From Sphingobacterium thalpophilum (lineage in GTDB: Bacteria > Bacteroidota > Bacteroidia > Sphingobacteriales > Sphingobacteriaceae): a DNA stretch of 64,000 bases. Under the pieces are notes generated by a model, which saw only the letters and a program-made list of their open reading frames with translations, had not been told where the DNA came from and made no database searches. The stretch lies in assembly GCA_945868825.1 (NCBI GenBank), contig CAMBMM010000001.1:806001-870000 (forward strand), given 5' to 3'. The position numbers and the translations under genes were made by a program. Below, one piece after another: positions 35,583 through 45,224 of this stretch; the stretch's first letter is position 1, and every line of letters begins with the position of its first letter.

Positions 35583-35612
35583 AGTTTTTATTTTTGTTTT
35601 TGGACTAAAGAA

Positions 35613-35643
35613 CGAAGATAAAAAGTTTTTTGTATCTCCAAAA
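35613..35643 (-). promoter_or_regulatory. Promoter of the TonB-dependent receptor gene
   Basis: On the minus strand TTTTGG (35638-35643) with about 18 bp to TATCTTCG (35613-35620), close to the Bacteroidota consensus. Confidence 0.55.
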
Positions 35644-35650
35644 CAATTAG

Positions 35651-35699
35651 CGTGTGCCAAAGGTGGAAGAAAAAAGGTTTTTTTGTACCTTAGCACACG
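35651..35699. promoter_or_regulatory. Inverted repeat over the aconitase promoter
   Basis: CGTGTGC (35651-35657) and GCACACG (35693-35699) are perfect inverted arms, extended inwards by AAGGT/ACCTT (35660-35664, 35687-35691). The right arm overlaps a -7-like TACCTTAG (35686-35693). This could be an operator controlling aconitase; arms are seen, the regulator is unknown. Confidence 0.5.
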
Positions 35700-35729
35700 T
35701 CTATTTTAGAACTAAAAAAAGAAATAAAC

Positions 35730-37985
35730 ATGGCATTTGATATCCAGATGATTAAAAAAGTTTACCAAAACTTCGAGAGCCGAGTAAATGCTGCCCGTAC
35801 CGTTGTGGGCAAACCTTTAACACTTACCGAGAAAATTTTATATGCCCACTTGTGGGACGAAAAAACCGATATAGCCTTTAAACGTGGGCACGATTACGTT
35901 GATTTTGCACCCGACCGAGTAGCCATGCAAGATGCAACCGCACAAATGGCTCTTTTGCAATTTATGCAAGCTGGGCGCCCGAAAGTAGCGGTACCTTCTA
36001 CGGTTCACTGCGATCACTTAATTACAGCTAAAGACGGTGCCGATATAGATTTGCCACATGCCCGTAGCGAAAGCAAAGAAGTTTTCGACTTCCTATCATC
36101 TGTATCAAATAAATATGGTATTGGTTTCTGGAAACCAGGTGCAGGTATTATCCACCAAGTGGTATTAGAAAATTATGCTTTTCCAGGTGGAATGATGATT
36201 GGAACCGATTCGCACACCGTAAATGCGGGTGGTTTAGGTATGGTGGCTATTGGCGTTGGCGGTGCCGATGCCTGCGATGTAATGGCAGGCTTAGCTTGGG
36301 AGCTTAAATTCCCGAAATTAATTGGCGTAAAACTAACCGGCAAATTAAGTGGCTGGACAGCCCCTAAAGATGTGATTTTAAAAGTAGCCGGCATTTTAAC
36401 TGTAAAAGGTGGTACCGGTGCTATTGTTGAATATTTTGGCGAAGGTGCTATCGCAATGTCTTGTACCGGTAAAGGTACTATTTGTAATATGGGTGCCGAG
36501 ATTGGCGCAACGACGTCAACTTTTGGTTACGATGAATCCATGGAGCGTTACCTACGTTCTACCAACCGTAATGATATTGCTGATGCTGCAAATGCAGTTA
36601 AAGAACATTTAACGGGTGATGATGAAGTTTACGCAAACCCAGAATTATATTTTGATCAAGTTATTGAAATTGATTTATCAACACTTGAACCGCACTTAAA
36701 CGGTCCGTTTACACCAGATTTAGCTACCCCAGTTTCAGAAATGAAAGCGGCGGCTGCAACACATGACTGGCCTTTAACTGTAGAATGGGGTTTAATCGGT
36801 TCTTGCACAAACTCTTCTTACGAAGATTTATCAAGAGCAGCTTCTATAGCTAAACAAGCAATTGATAAAGGTTTAGGTACAAAATCATCTTTTGGTATCA
36901 ACCCAGGATCTGAGCAAGTTCGTTACACTGCAGACAGAGATGGTTTATTAGGTGTTTTTGAAGACTTAAACGCTACAATTTTCACTAATGCTTGTGGCCC
37001 ATGTATTGGTATGTGGGACAGAGTAGGTGCCGAAAAACAAGAAAGAAATACCATTGTGCATTCGTTTAACAGAAATTTTGCTAAACGTGCCGATGGTAAT
37101 CCAAATACATGTGCATTTGTTGCATCGCCAGAAATGGTTGCAGCTATTGCAATAGCTGGAAGGTTAGATTTTAACCCACTAACCGATACGTTAACCAACA
37201 ATAAAGGCGAACAAGTAAAATTAGATCCACCGGTTGGCGACGAATTGCCTACTAAAGGCTTTGCCGTAGAGGATGCAGGCTTCCAAGCTCCTGCTGCCGA
37301 TGGCTCTGGCGTACAAGTATTGGTTTCTACAACTTCGCACCGTTTGCAATTGCTAGATCCGTTTAAAGCATGGGAAGGCAGCGACCTTATAGGCCTTAAA
37401 TTATTAATTAAAGCCAAAGGAAAATGTACTACCGACCACATTTCGATGGCAGGCCCCTGGTTAAAATTCCGTGGCCACTTGGATAACATTTCGAACAACA
37501 TGCTTATTGGGGCGGTAAACTATTTTAACGAAAAAACCGATACCGTTAAAAACCAATTAACAGGCGAATACGGACCGGTTCCAGCTACGCAACGTGAGTA
37601 CAAAGCAGCTGGCATTGGTAGTATTGTTGTGGGCGATGAAAACTATGGCGAAGGCTCTTCTCGTGAGCATGCGGCCATGGAACCACGTCACTTAGGTGTA
37701 CGTGCGGTATTGGTAAAATCTTTTGCCCGTATCCACGAAACCAATTTGAAAAAACAAGGCATGTTGGCCTTAACTTTTGCCAACACCGCCGATTACAATA
37801 AAATTTTAGAAGATGATCAAATCGATATTGTAGGGTTAACTGCTTTTGCTCCAGAAAAACCATTAACCTTGGTATTACACCACCAAGATGGTTCTAAAGA
37901 GGAAATTAGTGTAAACCATACCTACAACGCTCAACAAATTGAGTGGTTTAAAGCAGGTGGTGCCTTAAATATGATGAGAGCCTAA
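35730..37985 (+). CDS. Aconitate hydratase, mitochondrial-type
   Basis: 751 residues. It isomerises citrate to isocitrate in the TCA cycle. The three 4Fe-4S ligands are Cys359 (GSCTNSS), Cys422 and Cys425 (NACGPCIG), one residue off the numbering of pig mitochondrial aconitase, which shows that subfamily. [13 protein letters not shown] lies near 155, and the C-terminal swivel domain has [10 protein letters not shown] near 640. Codon preference is not even: about 36580-37140 is richer in ACA, GTT and AGA than both ends of the gene. A perfect palindromic terminator follows, so it is monocistronic. Confidence 0.95.
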   Translation: MAFDIQMIKKVYQNFESRVNAARTVVGKPLTLTEKILYAHLWDEKTDIAFKRGHDYVDFAPDRVAMQDATAQMALLQFMQAGRPKVAVPSTVHCDHLITAKDGADIDLPHARSESKEVFDFLSSVSNKYGIGFWKPGAGIIHQVVLENYAFPGGMMIGTDSHTVNAGGLGMVAIGVGGADACDVMAGLAWELKFPKLIGVKLTGKLSGWTAPKDVILKVAGILTVKGGTGAIVEYFGEGAIAMSCTGKGTICNMGAEIGATTSTFGYDESMERYLRSTNRNDIADAANAVKEHLTGDDEVYANPELYFDQVIEIDLSTLEPHLNGPFTPDLATPVSEMKAAAATHDWPLTVEWGLIGSCTNSSYEDLSRAASIAKQAIDKGLGTKSSFGINPGSEQVRYTADRDGLLGVFEDLNATIFTNACGPCIGMWDRVGAEKQERNTIVHSFNRNFAKRADGNPNTCAFVASPEMVAAIAIAGRLDFNPLTDTLTNNKGEQVKLDPPVGDELPTKGFAVEDAGFQAPAADGSGVQVLVSTTSHRLQLLDPFKAWEGSDLIGLKLLIKAKGKCTTDHISMAGPWLKFRGHLDNISNNMLIGAVNYFNEKTDTVKNQLTGEYGPVPATQREYKAAGIGSIVVGDENYGEGSSREHAAMEPRHLGVRAVLVKSFARIHETNLKKQGMLALTFANTADYNKILEDDQIDIVGLTAFAPEKPLTLVLHHQDGSKEEISVNHTYNAQQIEWFKAGGALNMMRA

Positions 37986-38000
37986 TTTCTCAACATACAT

Positions 38001-38029
38001 AGCGGCACGCATGCGTGCCGCTATTTTTT
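38001..38029 (+). terminator. Aconitase terminator (perfect palindrome)
   Basis: A 22-bp perfect palindrome of 11-bp GC-rich arms (38001-38022), then ATTTTTTA, 15 bp after the stop codon. Confidence 0.8.
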
Positions 38030-38042
38030 ATACCTCTTAACC

Positions 38043-38516
38043 ATGAAAATCAGCCTTCTTTGCATCAGTAAAACCACCGAAGCATATTTGCAAGAAGGCA
38101 TTCGTATTTACGAAAATCGTTTGCAACACTATTGCAAATACCAACGCACAGAAATTCCCGATTTAAAGAACAGCAAAAACCTCTCTTTTGACCAACAAAA
38201 ACAAAAAGAGGCCGAGCTTATTTTGGCAAAAATTAGCCCGAGTGATTTTGTGGTTTTACTTGATGAAAACGGCAAAGAACTAGATTCGGTTCAGTTTAGC
38301 AAAGAACTAAACAAATGGATGAACCAAAGTACCGCACACGTGGTTTTTGTAATTGGTGGCCCTTATGGCTTTCATGCCAGCGTATACGATCGGGCAAATC
38401 TTAAATTATCCCTTTCTAAACTCACCTTTTCGCATCAAATGGTGCGCCTGTTCTTTACCGAACAGCTTTACCGAGCCTTTAGCATTCTCCGAGGCGAACC
38501 TTACCACCACCTATAA
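38043..38516 (+). CDS. rlmH: 23S rRNA (pseudouridine-1915-N3)-methyltransferase
   Basis: 157 residues, SPOUT fold with the trefoil knot at the C-terminus. It methylates pseudouridine 1915 in helix 69 of 23S rRNA using SAM. LLDENGKELDS near 77, VIGGPYGF (SAM-binding loop) near 104-111, LSLSKLTFSHQMVRLFFTEQLYRAFSILRGEPYHH (in parts: LTFSHQMVR, EQLYRAF, GEPYHH) near 123-156. The length is the family norm. It follows the aconitase terminator by 13 bp, so a promoter may lie inside that gene or the gap. Confidence 0.96.
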   Translation: MKISLLCISKTTEAYLQEGIRIYENRLQHYCKYQRTEIPDLKNSKNLSFDQQKQKEAELILAKISPSDFVVLLDENGKELDSVQFSKELNKWMNQSTAHVVFVIGGPYGFHASVYDRANLKLSLSKLTFSHQMVRLFFTEQLYRAFSILRGEPYHHL

Positions 38517-38521
38517 AAAAC

Positions 38522-38557
38522 AAAAAAAGCCCTCCCGAAATTCAAGAGGGCTTTTTA
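38522..38557. terminator. Bidirectional terminator after rlmH
   Basis: GCCCTC and GAGGGC arms around an A-rich loop with A and T runs, between convergent genes. Confidence 0.75.
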
Positions 38558-38572
38558 CAAAGATGTAGAAAT

Positions 38573-39088
38573 CTATTTCGCTTTAGACGAAGTACGTTTG
38601 GTAGTAGCTACCGCCTTGCTTGGCTTTTTAGTCTCTACTGGCTTGGCTTCTGCTTTTTTGGCTACTTCTTTAACCGCAGGAGCCTCTTGGTCTAGTGGTT
38701 CGGGTGCTTTTTCGTTAAAAATGGGTAGGCCTTTAATGATGCTAAACCAATTGATAATTTTCTTGATATCTGAACTGTACACTCGTTCGTCGTCGTGTTT
38801 TGGAGCGGCTTCTTTAAAAAAAGTTTTCAAGGCTTGACCATCTGCTTTGGCATCCGGAATGGCCGTAATTTTTTTCATGCGCTCAAAAATGTCAATCAAT
38901 TTCAAATCATCGTCTTCACCAAAAATAGTAATATCTTCTAAAGACGCTAATTTGGCGTTGGCCATATTTACAATGGCTTTTGTTTTTAATCCGTCTAGGC
39001 TTTCTAAAATAAAACCTGTTTTATTCTGACCAATTAGCTTAAACAAGCCTGGTTTGCCCGATACGGAAACTATTCCTCTTAAGTTCAT
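38573..39088 (-). CDS. DUF5606 family protein
   Basis: 171 residues. The N-terminal ~125 residues (MNLRGIVSVSGKPGLFKLIGQNKTG opening, in parts GIVSVSGKPGLFKLIGQ, then SLEDITIF and RVYSSDIKKIINWF) match the DUF5606 family of Bacteroidota from memory, whose function is unknown. The tail from about 130 is Ala/Lys/Glu/Pro-rich and low in complexity. It lies 7 bp after the cyclophilin gene and is probably co-transcribed with it. The N-terminal fold may be a small RNA- or protein-binding barrel, but nothing in the sequence proves it. Confidence 0.75.
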   Translation of the reverse strand: MNLRGIVSVSGKPGLFKLIGQNKTGFILESLDGLKTKAIVNMANAKLASLEDITIFGEDDDLKLIDIFERMKKITAIPDAKADGQALKTFFKEAAPKHDDERVYSSDIKKIINWFSIIKGLPIFNEKAPEPLDQEAPAVKEVAKKAEAKPVETKKPSKAVATTKRTSSKAK

Positions 39089-39095
39089 ACGCTCT

Positions 39096-39533
39096 TTATT
39101 CTGCTATAATCTCTATTCCTAATATTTTATCGCCTTCGCGGATATCATCAACCACATCTACCCCATCTACCACTTTACCAAAGCAAGTGTGGTTGCGGTC
39201 TAGGTGGGCGGTGTTATCGCGGCTATGGCAGATGAAAAACTGCGAACCACCGGTATTTCTACCTGCATGGGCCATAGACAATACACCTCTATCGTGGTAC
39301 TGGTTTTCGCCATCCAACTCACAGTCGATTTTGTAGCCTGGGCCACCGGCACCGGTACCAGTTGGATCGCCACCCTGAACCACGAAATTCGGAAGTACAC
39401 GGTGGAAAGTTACGTTGTTATAAAATCCTGATTCGGCCAATTTTAAAAAATTAGCTACAGTGTTTGGGGCGTCTTGATCGTAGAACGCTACGGTCATATC
39501 GCCTTTTTCGGTTTTAATTATTGCTTTACTCAT
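39096..39533 (-). CDS. Cyclophilin-type peptidyl-prolyl isomerase
   Basis: 145 residues, single cyclophilin domain without a signal peptide, so probably cytoplasmic. It speeds cis-trans isomerisation at proline. FHRVLPNFVVQGGDPTGTGAGGPG (in parts FHRVLP, VQGGDPTGTG) near 43-65 holds the catalytic Arg. SMAHAGRNTGGSQFFI near 86 and HLDRNHTCFGKVVDG near 110 are the other conserved blocks. A TATCTTAG-like element lies at 39547-39554. The DUF5606 gene follows closely. Confidence 0.94.
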   Translation of the reverse strand: MSKAIIKTEKGDMTVAFYDQDAPNTVANFLKLAESGFYNNVTFHRVLPNFVVQGGDPTGTGAGGPGYKIDCELDGENQYHDRGVLSMAHAGRNTGGSQFFICHSRDNTAHLDRNHTCFGKVVDGVDVVDDIREGDKILGIEIIAE

Positions 39534-39571
39534 AATATTTAGGTCGCTAAGATACTATTTTGATTGATATG

Positions 39572-41572
39572 CTAGTTGTAGAATTTCCAACTCAAGCCAA
39601 ACTTCATCATTCTGTCTTGCATCGGGTAATTTTGTACGGTATAATAGCCGTCGGCCGACCAGCCTTGGCTCATGTGATCCATTTTTAAGAATAAATTGGC
39701 TCTACGCAAATTGGCTCTAATAAATACATCTACCACCGGATAGGTTTTATATTGAATAGGGGTATTCAATTGATAAAACTGACTCACATTAGGCGCATAT
39801 CCTGGATTATTGAAGGCCGTATGGTACTTCACATCAAAGCCAATATTGGCGTGTAACACCTTAAAAATACGGCAATCGTAATAAAAACTGGTATTCGAAT
39901 ACCAGGCTGGTGTTTGCAAAATGGCTTCGGATGTTGTTTTTTGATAGACCACCAATTGCTCTAAATTAAATTTACCAAGCGTAATTTGTTTGCCAACAGA
40001 TAATTTAAGCAATGGAATAGCCGCAGAATTTTGCACGGGTTCAATGAGTCGTGGGGTAGCTGTTTCTCGGTAATATAAATAATCGGTCAGGCTATAAAAA
40101 GCCGCTTGTGCTACAAAACGTAAGGGCGTATTTTCGTACCTAAAAGCCAAATTGGTGGTACCGGTACGCTTAAAATTGTTAGACCATTGGTGGTATTGGT
40201 AGTTCACCTGGTTATATAACTGTTCCGGAGATTTGTTTTGCAAATAGGCAGATGCCGTAATTTTACCTACTTTTTTACTCAATAAAATGGCCAATTGGGC
40301 ATCGTATAAATAATCGCCGGCTTGGCTACCTTGTATAATTTGGTTAAGCTGTCCGCTAAGTAATAAACGCTCGTTAAAGCGATAACCCAAGCCACCTTTT
40401 AGGGTTACATTCTGATTTTTTTGCTCCGCTCCCATTTGGGTATAGGTATACGAATAGTGCTGGGCCGCCAATGTTAAACGCAACTCGTTGCGCAAAAAAC
40501 TTACCGATCGGCCTCTTAAGTAAAAACTATAACTAAATTCTTGGCTCAAGTGTTTCAACTCGGTCGTATCGTTAGTCGTGGTAATGGTTTCGGGCTGCAG
40601 GTGTGGAAATACATTCAGCTCATCGGCTTCGTTTCTAAAAAACTTGACCCTGTTTTTGCTGTAACTAAACGAATAAGCAAAACGCTGGGTAGGTAAGCCT
40701 CCGGATTTTAAACTATCTTTTTTACCCAAATCGTAAATTTGTTTTACAAACAAGGTGTTCTCTCTCCAAATTTGTTGCGGCCTGTTTGCACCTTCGGCAC
40801 TTAAACGCACAAATTCGGCATCTCTAGAAAAAGCCGCAGGGGTATCAAATATATCTTCACGTTCCGGCGAACCGTTTTCGCCAGAGGTAATGTTGTTAAA
40901 TAAGGCATGAGCCATTACTTGGTAATGGTTTTTAGGACCTCTGTACCAGGTAAAAATGGCTGCATTTAAATGGCTTACATCTTGATTTTTATACAATCCG
41001 GTTCCGCCAATGCGGTTGTAATTAAAACCTACATTCCAGTTAGGTTTAATATTTTGTGTGTGGGTTACCCGAAAGGTTTGCTCTATATCTTTTCCGCTTA
41101 CATAATACAATTCGGTGTAGGGTGCTCGGGCAATGTAATAACGTACCGAATCGCTTCGCAACATAAATCTATCTAGTGAATGAAATCCGGTTTGAAAGCC
41201 AATGGTTTTGGTAGGTTCAAAAAGTAAATCACGTGCAGCCAAACCTGCACCGCCCAAATGAATGGCTGGTTTATCGGGTTTATCGGTGGGACTATAATGC
41301 TGAAAATTCACCAAACTAGTGTCTAATTGTTCGGTACGTAAACTATCGTTTAGCATTCGCAAATTGGTAAAACGGATATATTTAGCGGTGAACACCACGC
41401 TATCTTTTCTAGATTCTTCTCGTTTACGCAGGGAATCTAAACTGACACTTGCCCCCGATTTTTGTGGACCACCACCCGTACCGTTCCCGATTGCATTTTT
41501 TAATGTTTGCGCACGCAAACCAAGCATGGAAAAAGTACATAGAAAGATGAAGAGAATCCGAATTTTGATCAT
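39572..41572 (-). CDS. Putative outer-membrane porin (Porin_10-like)
   Basis: 666 residues with a signal peptide (about 1-21, cut after LRAQ), a Ser/Arg/Glu-rich N-terminal region, and a long beta-strand-rich part. It ends in an aromatic strand (MKFGLSWKFYN), as expected of a beta-barrel. Sequence blocks such as HLGGAGLAARDLLFE and GFNYNRIGGTGLYKNQD fit the 'putative porin' family PF14121 of Bacteroidota. Function as a diffusion channel is not shown. It follows PNP with a 4-bp overlap, so it is the last gene of an lpxK-PNP-porin unit. Confidence 0.75.
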   Translation of the reverse strand: MIKIRILFIFLCTFSMLGLRAQTLKNAIGNGTGGGPQKSGASVSLDSLRKREESRKDSVVFTAKYIRFTNLRMLNDSLRTEQLDTSLVNFQHYSPTDKPDKPAIHLGGAGLAARDLLFEPTKTIGFQTGFHSLDRFMLRSDSVRYYIARAPYTELYYVSGKDIEQTFRVTHTQNIKPNWNVGFNYNRIGGTGLYKNQDVSHLNAAIFTWYRGPKNHYQVMAHALFNNITSGENGSPEREDIFDTPAAFSRDAEFVRLSAEGANRPQQIWRENTLFVKQIYDLGKKDSLKSGGLPTQRFAYSFSYSKNRVKFFRNEADELNVFPHLQPETITTTNDTTELKHLSQEFSYSFYLRGRSVSFLRNELRLTLAAQHYSYTYTQMGAEQKNQNVTLKGGLGYRFNERLLLSGQLNQIIQGSQAGDYLYDAQLAILLSKKVGKITASAYLQNKSPEQLYNQVNYQYHQWSNNFKRTGTTNLAFRYENTPLRFVAQAAFYSLTDYLYYRETATPRLIEPVQNSAAIPLLKLSVGKQITLGKFNLEQLVVYQKTTSEAILQTPAWYSNTSFYYDCRIFKVLHANIGFDVKYHTAFNNPGYAPNVSQFYQLNTPIQYKTYPVVDVFIRANLRRANLFLKMDHMSQGWSADGYYTVQNYPMQDRMMKFGLSWKFYN

Positions 41573-42384
41573 AACCGGCTTAACATTTCTTTAAATATTA
41601 CCGTTAAATTCGGCTCGGCTTTGGCGGCAGTTTGAATAATTTCTTCTAAAGATACGGGATGTAAATTCTCAGGAAAACCCTCATCGGTTAATACCGAAAT
41701 AGCAAAAACTGGTAAGCCCATATGGTTGGCCACAATAACCTCGGGTACGGTACTCATACCAACAGCATCGCCACCAATTAAACGCAAGTACTTATACTCT
41801 GCTTTGGTTTCTAAATTAGGTCCAGCTACCGAAACGTATACCCCTTCGTGGCAAGTAACTCCTTTTTGCTTCGCAATTTCTAAAGCCATGGATCTTAATT
41901 TCGGATGATAGGGTTCGCTCATATCCGGGAATCTCGGACCAAAATGGTCTTCGTTACGCCCTCTTAATGGATTATCGGGTTGTTTATTAATATGGTCGGC
42001 TATTACCATTAAACTGCCTTTTTTAAAATCGGGGTTTAAAGAGCCACTAGCATTTGAAACAAACAAATACGCTATGCCCAATAATTTCATTACCCGAATT
42101 GGAAAGGTAATCCGTTTCATATCGTAGCCTTCATAATAGTGTAAGCGGCCTTGCATGGCTACCACTTTCTTACCTGCTAGCGTTCCAAATATGAGTTTTC
42201 CTGAATGAAACTCTAAGGTAGAAATTGGAAAATCGGGGATATTGGCATATGGGAATTGGAAAGCAATTTCTATATCGTTTACCAAAGCACCTAAACCAGT
42301 GCCTAGCACAATGCCAATCTCTGGCTTAAAATCGCCTATTTTTTTCTGCAAAAAGGCTGCCGTACGCTCACTATTGTCTGACAT
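41569..42384 (-). CDS. Purine nucleoside phosphorylase
   Basis: 271 residues, trimeric PNP-I family. It splits purine nucleosides with phosphate to base and ribose-1-phosphate. VLGTGLGAL near 27, the phosphate-binding GRLHYYEGY near 79-87, SNASGSLNP near 111, GPNLETKAEYKYLR near 188 and MSTVPEVIVA near 208 are present. Overlaps lpxK by 14 bp and the porin gene by 4 bp, so it belongs to the same transcript. It is unrelated in function to its neighbours. Confidence 0.93.
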   Translation of the reverse strand: MSDNSERTAAFLQKKIGDFKPEIGIVLGTGLGALVNDIEIAFQFPYANIPDFPISTLEFHSGKLIFGTLAGKKVVAMQGRLHYYEGYDMKRITFPIRVMKLLGIAYLFVSNASGSLNPDFKKGSLMVIADHINKQPDNPLRGRNEDHFGPRFPDMSEPYHPKLRSMALEIAKQKGVTCHEGVYVSVAGPNLETKAEYKYLRLIGGDAVGMSTVPEVIVANHMGLPVFAISVLTDEGFPENLHPVSLEEIIQTAAKAEPNLTVIFKEMLSRL

Positions 42385-43423
42385 GGGTGTATATTAAATG
42401 GTCGAAATTCATTTTATCTTCTTCGGCAAAAGCCGTTTCTACCGGTAATACATATAAAGCGGTATTGGCTAAAGAAGATGCAAAAATACAGCTTTTTAAC
42501 CTTTGTGCATCTTTTTCGGTAGTAATAATGAGCTTATCGGCAGCTTCACAGTCCTGATATTCTTGAGTGATTTTTTCTATATCTGCTACACTAAAATTAT
42601 AATGATCTGGATATTCATAGTGCTTTACTTGTACCGTATACCGTTTTAACTCGGCTAAAAGTGGCTTGGCATTGGCAATACCCGTAAGCAAAAATATCTG
42701 CGTATATTCATTAATACTAGTTAAAACTCGTGCACTTCCATCTGCAACATATAGTAAATTGTCATAGCTTAAATATGAGAAAAATATGGCTTGGTGTACT
42801 TGAGGTTTTATGCGTTTAACCAGTTCGGCTTTTTCTGCAGATGTTAAGTTTTGAGGGGCTTTGGTCACAACGAGTATATCAGCCCGTTTAGTGGCTGAAC
42901 GGGGCTCTCTTAAATTACCCGTAGGCAATAAAAAATCTACTTTTTGCAGAGCGCTATATTCTAAAAGCAAAATACTCAAACTTGCTTTCAGCCAGCGGTG
43001 TTGATAGGCATCGTCTAATATAACCACGTCATGATCTGCTACCAATTGGTGCATTCCCACTACTCGATCTTCGCAAACGGCTACCGTTAATGCCGGGAAA
43101 TGTTGTTTAAACTGCATAGGCTCGTCGCCTACTTCAGCAGCTGTACTATCCGTTTCTACTAATTTAAAACCTGTTGTTTTTCTGCCATATCCTCTACTTA
43201 ATACAGCAACTCTCCGCTCATTTTTCAAAAGTTTAAGCAAGTATTCAGTCATTGGGCTTTTGCCCGATCCTCCCACAGTAATATTGCCAATAACAAGTAC
43301 CGGAATAGTAAATTTGGTAGATTTAAACAAGCCACAATCAAATAAGAGATTACGCAAATAAACCCCTACCCCGTATAGGATAGAAATAGGAAAAAGTAGC
43401 AATCGGATAAGCTTCAGTAGCAT
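42371..43423 (-). CDS. lpxK: Tetraacyldisaccharide 4'-kinase
   Basis: 350 residues. It phosphorylates the lipid A disaccharide at the 4' position in the inner membrane, so the organism makes lipopolysaccharide-type lipid A. A hydrophobic N-terminal segment (1-20) anchors it. Walker A lies in VIGNITVGGSGKSPM near 45-58, SRGYGRKT near 76, and DDAYQHRWL near 140. The order lpxK, then PNP is common in Bacteroidota. The start at 43423 gives the classic MLLKLIRLLLFP opening. Confidence 0.92.
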   Translation of the reverse strand: MLLKLIRLLLFPISILYGVGVYLRNLLFDCGLFKSTKFTIPVLVIGNITVGGSGKSPMTEYLLKLLKNERRVAVLSRGYGRKTTGFKLVETDSTAAEVGDEPMQFKQHFPALTVAVCEDRVVGMHQLVADHDVVILDDAYQHRWLKASLSILLLEYSALQKVDFLLPTGNLREPRSATKRADILVVTKAPQNLTSAEKAELVKRIKPQVHQAIFFSYLSYDNLLYVADGSARVLTSINEYTQIFLLTGIANAKPLLAELKRYTVQVKHYEYPDHYNFSVADIEKITQEYQDCEAADKLIITTEKDAQRLKSCIFASSLANTALYVLPVETAFAEEDKMNFDHLIYTHVRQ

Positions 43424-43502
43424 AAAGGGCTAATTTACAATTTACAAAACAAAAACCCTGCGAATGCCTTAGATATCGACTCGAAATTAGACTACAAAAT
43501 CA

Positions 43503-43525
43503 TATCTTTGGTTATATCAATAACC
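43503..43525 (+). promoter_or_regulatory. pruA promoter element and leader hairpin
   Basis: TATCTTTG (43503-43510) matches TAnnTTTG. GGTTAT and ATAACC (43510-43525) form a 6-bp hairpin with loop ATCA at the predicted 5' end of the mRNA. Confidence 0.5.
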
Positions 43526-43530
43526 ACATT

Positions 43531-45165
43531 ATGCTAAAAGGATTTTTTAATGTTCCTACTCCGGTAAACGAGGCTATTCTGCCCTATGCCCCAGGCAGTA
43601 CCGAACGTACCCAACTAAAAAAAGCATTGGCCGATGCCCGTGCTACCACTGTAGACGTACCCATGTTTATTGGTGGAAAAGAAGTACATACGGATAAAAA
43701 AGTGACTATGCGTCCGCCGCATGACCACCAACATATTTTAGGCCATTTTAGCCAAGGCGATAAAAGCCATGTAGAAGCAGCTATAAAGGCAGCTTTAGCG
43801 GCCAAAGCTAATTGGGAGCGTTTGGCTTGGGAGCAACGTGCTGCTATTTTCTTAAAAGCAGCCGATTTAATTGCAGGCCCATACCGTGCAAAATTGAATG
43901 CAGCCACCATGTTGGCGCAATCTAAAAATGCATTTCAAGCAGAAATTGATGCTTCTTGCGAATTAATCGACTTTTTACGTTTCAACGTAAAATACATGGC
44001 AGAAATTTACCAGCAACAACCTCCGGTTTCCTCTAGAGGAACCTGGAATAGATTAGAGCAACGTCCATTAGAGGGATTTGTATTTGCCTTAACACCATTC
44101 AACTTTACCGCTATTGCAGCCAATTTGCCGGCATCAGCCGCCATGATGGGTAATGTGGTGGTGTGGAAACCGGCCAATACCCAAATTTATTCGGCCAACG
44201 TGTTAATGGAAATTTTCCGTGAAGCAGGCTTACCCGATGGTGTTATCAATATGGTATTCGTTTCGGGCCCCGATGCAGGCGATGTTATTTTTAAACACCC
44301 CGATTTTGCAGGCATCCACTTTACCGGCTCTACATCCGTATTTCAAAATATCTGGAAAACTATCGGAAACAATATTCATCAATATAAAACCTACCCACGT
44401 ATTGTAGGCGAAACCGGTGGTAAAGATTTCATTTTAGTACATGGCTCTGCCGATGTAGAAGCAGCCAATACGGCCCTTGTTCGTGGTGCTTTTGAATATC
44501 AAGGTCAAAAATGTTCGGCTGCATCGAGAGCATACATAGCCAAATCTGTTTGGCCTGAATTAAAAAAACTACTCGTTTGCGATTTGGCTACCTTAAAAGT
44601 TGGTCCTACCGAAGACTTTAGCAATTTCGTTAATGCCGTTATCGATGAAAAATCGTTCGATAAATTGGCTGCTTACATTGATGCTGCTAAAAAAGACAAC
44701 AATGTAGAAATTATTTCTGGCGGCAACTACGATAAATCTAAAGGCTACTTTATTGAACCAACCATTATTGTAGCTAAAGATCCAAAATATGTAACCATGT
44801 GCGAAGAACTCTTCGGGCCGGTACTTACTCTTTTTGTATATGAGGATAGCGATTTCGAAAAAACATTGGAACTGATTGATACCACCTCTAGTTATGCCCT
44901 AACTGGAGCGATATTGGCACAAGACCGTTATGTACTGGAACAAGCCACCATTGCTTTACGCAATGCAGCAGGTAACTTCTACCTTAACGATAAATGTACT
45001 GGAGCTGTAGTAGGTCAGCAACCTTTTGGAGGTGCTAGAGGTTCGGGCACCAACGATAAAGCAGGCTCGATGATTAACCTATTGCGTTGGGTATCTCCAC
45101 GAACTATTAAAGAAACCTTCGATCCACCGAAAGATTACCGCTATCCATTTTTAGCTGAAGAATAA
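43531..45165 (+). CDS. pruA: L-glutamate gamma-semialdehyde dehydrogenase
   Basis: 544 residues. It oxidises glutamate semialdehyde (from proline or ornithine) to glutamate with NAD. Motifs: FALTPFNFTAIAANLP near 185, FTGSTSVF near 269, the catalytic Glu in GETGGKD near 294, the nucleophile Cys in QGQKCSAASR near 328, and EELFGPVLT near 430. It is the stand-alone P5CDH form, as in mitochondria, without a PutA proline dehydrogenase domain. Flanked by its own promoter and a terminator, so it is monocistronic. Confidence 0.93.
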   Translation: MLKGFFNVPTPVNEAILPYAPGSTERTQLKKALADARATTVDVPMFIGGKEVHTDKKVTMRPPHDHQHILGHFSQGDKSHVEAAIKAALAAKANWERLAWEQRAAIFLKAADLIAGPYRAKLNAATMLAQSKNAFQAEIDASCELIDFLRFNVKYMAEIYQQQPPVSSRGTWNRLEQRPLEGFVFALTPFNFTAIAANLPASAAMMGNVVVWKPANTQIYSANVLMEIFREAGLPDGVINMVFVSGPDAGDVIFKHPDFAGIHFTGSTSVFQNIWKTIGNNIHQYKTYPRIVGETGGKDFILVHGSADVEAANTALVRGAFEYQGQKCSAASRAYIAKSVWPELKKLLVCDLATLKVGPTEDFSNFVNAVIDEKSFDKLAAYIDAAKKDNNVEIISGGNYDKSKGYFIEPTIIVAKDPKYVTMCEELFGPVLTLFVYEDSDFEKTLELIDTTSSYALTGAILAQDRYVLEQATIALRNAAGNFYLNDKCTGAVVGQQPFGGARGSGTNDKAGSMINLLRWVSPRTIKETFDPPKDYRYPFLAEE

Positions 45166-45170
45166 TCAAC

Positions 45171-45207
45171 AAAAAAGCCCTCCCGAAATTACGGGAGGGC
45201 TTTTTTA
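45171..45207. terminator. Bidirectional terminator between pruA and carbonic anhydrase
   Basis: GCCCTCCCG and CGGGAGGGC arms with AAATTA loop and A/T runs on both sides; convergent genes. Confidence 0.85.
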
Positions 45208-45224
45208 TAGACTAAAGATTACAC

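Noticed and set aside
36923-37501. 192-codon minus-strand ORF inside aconitase
   Set aside because: Antisense shadow of a strongly conserved coding region; no motif and no start context.
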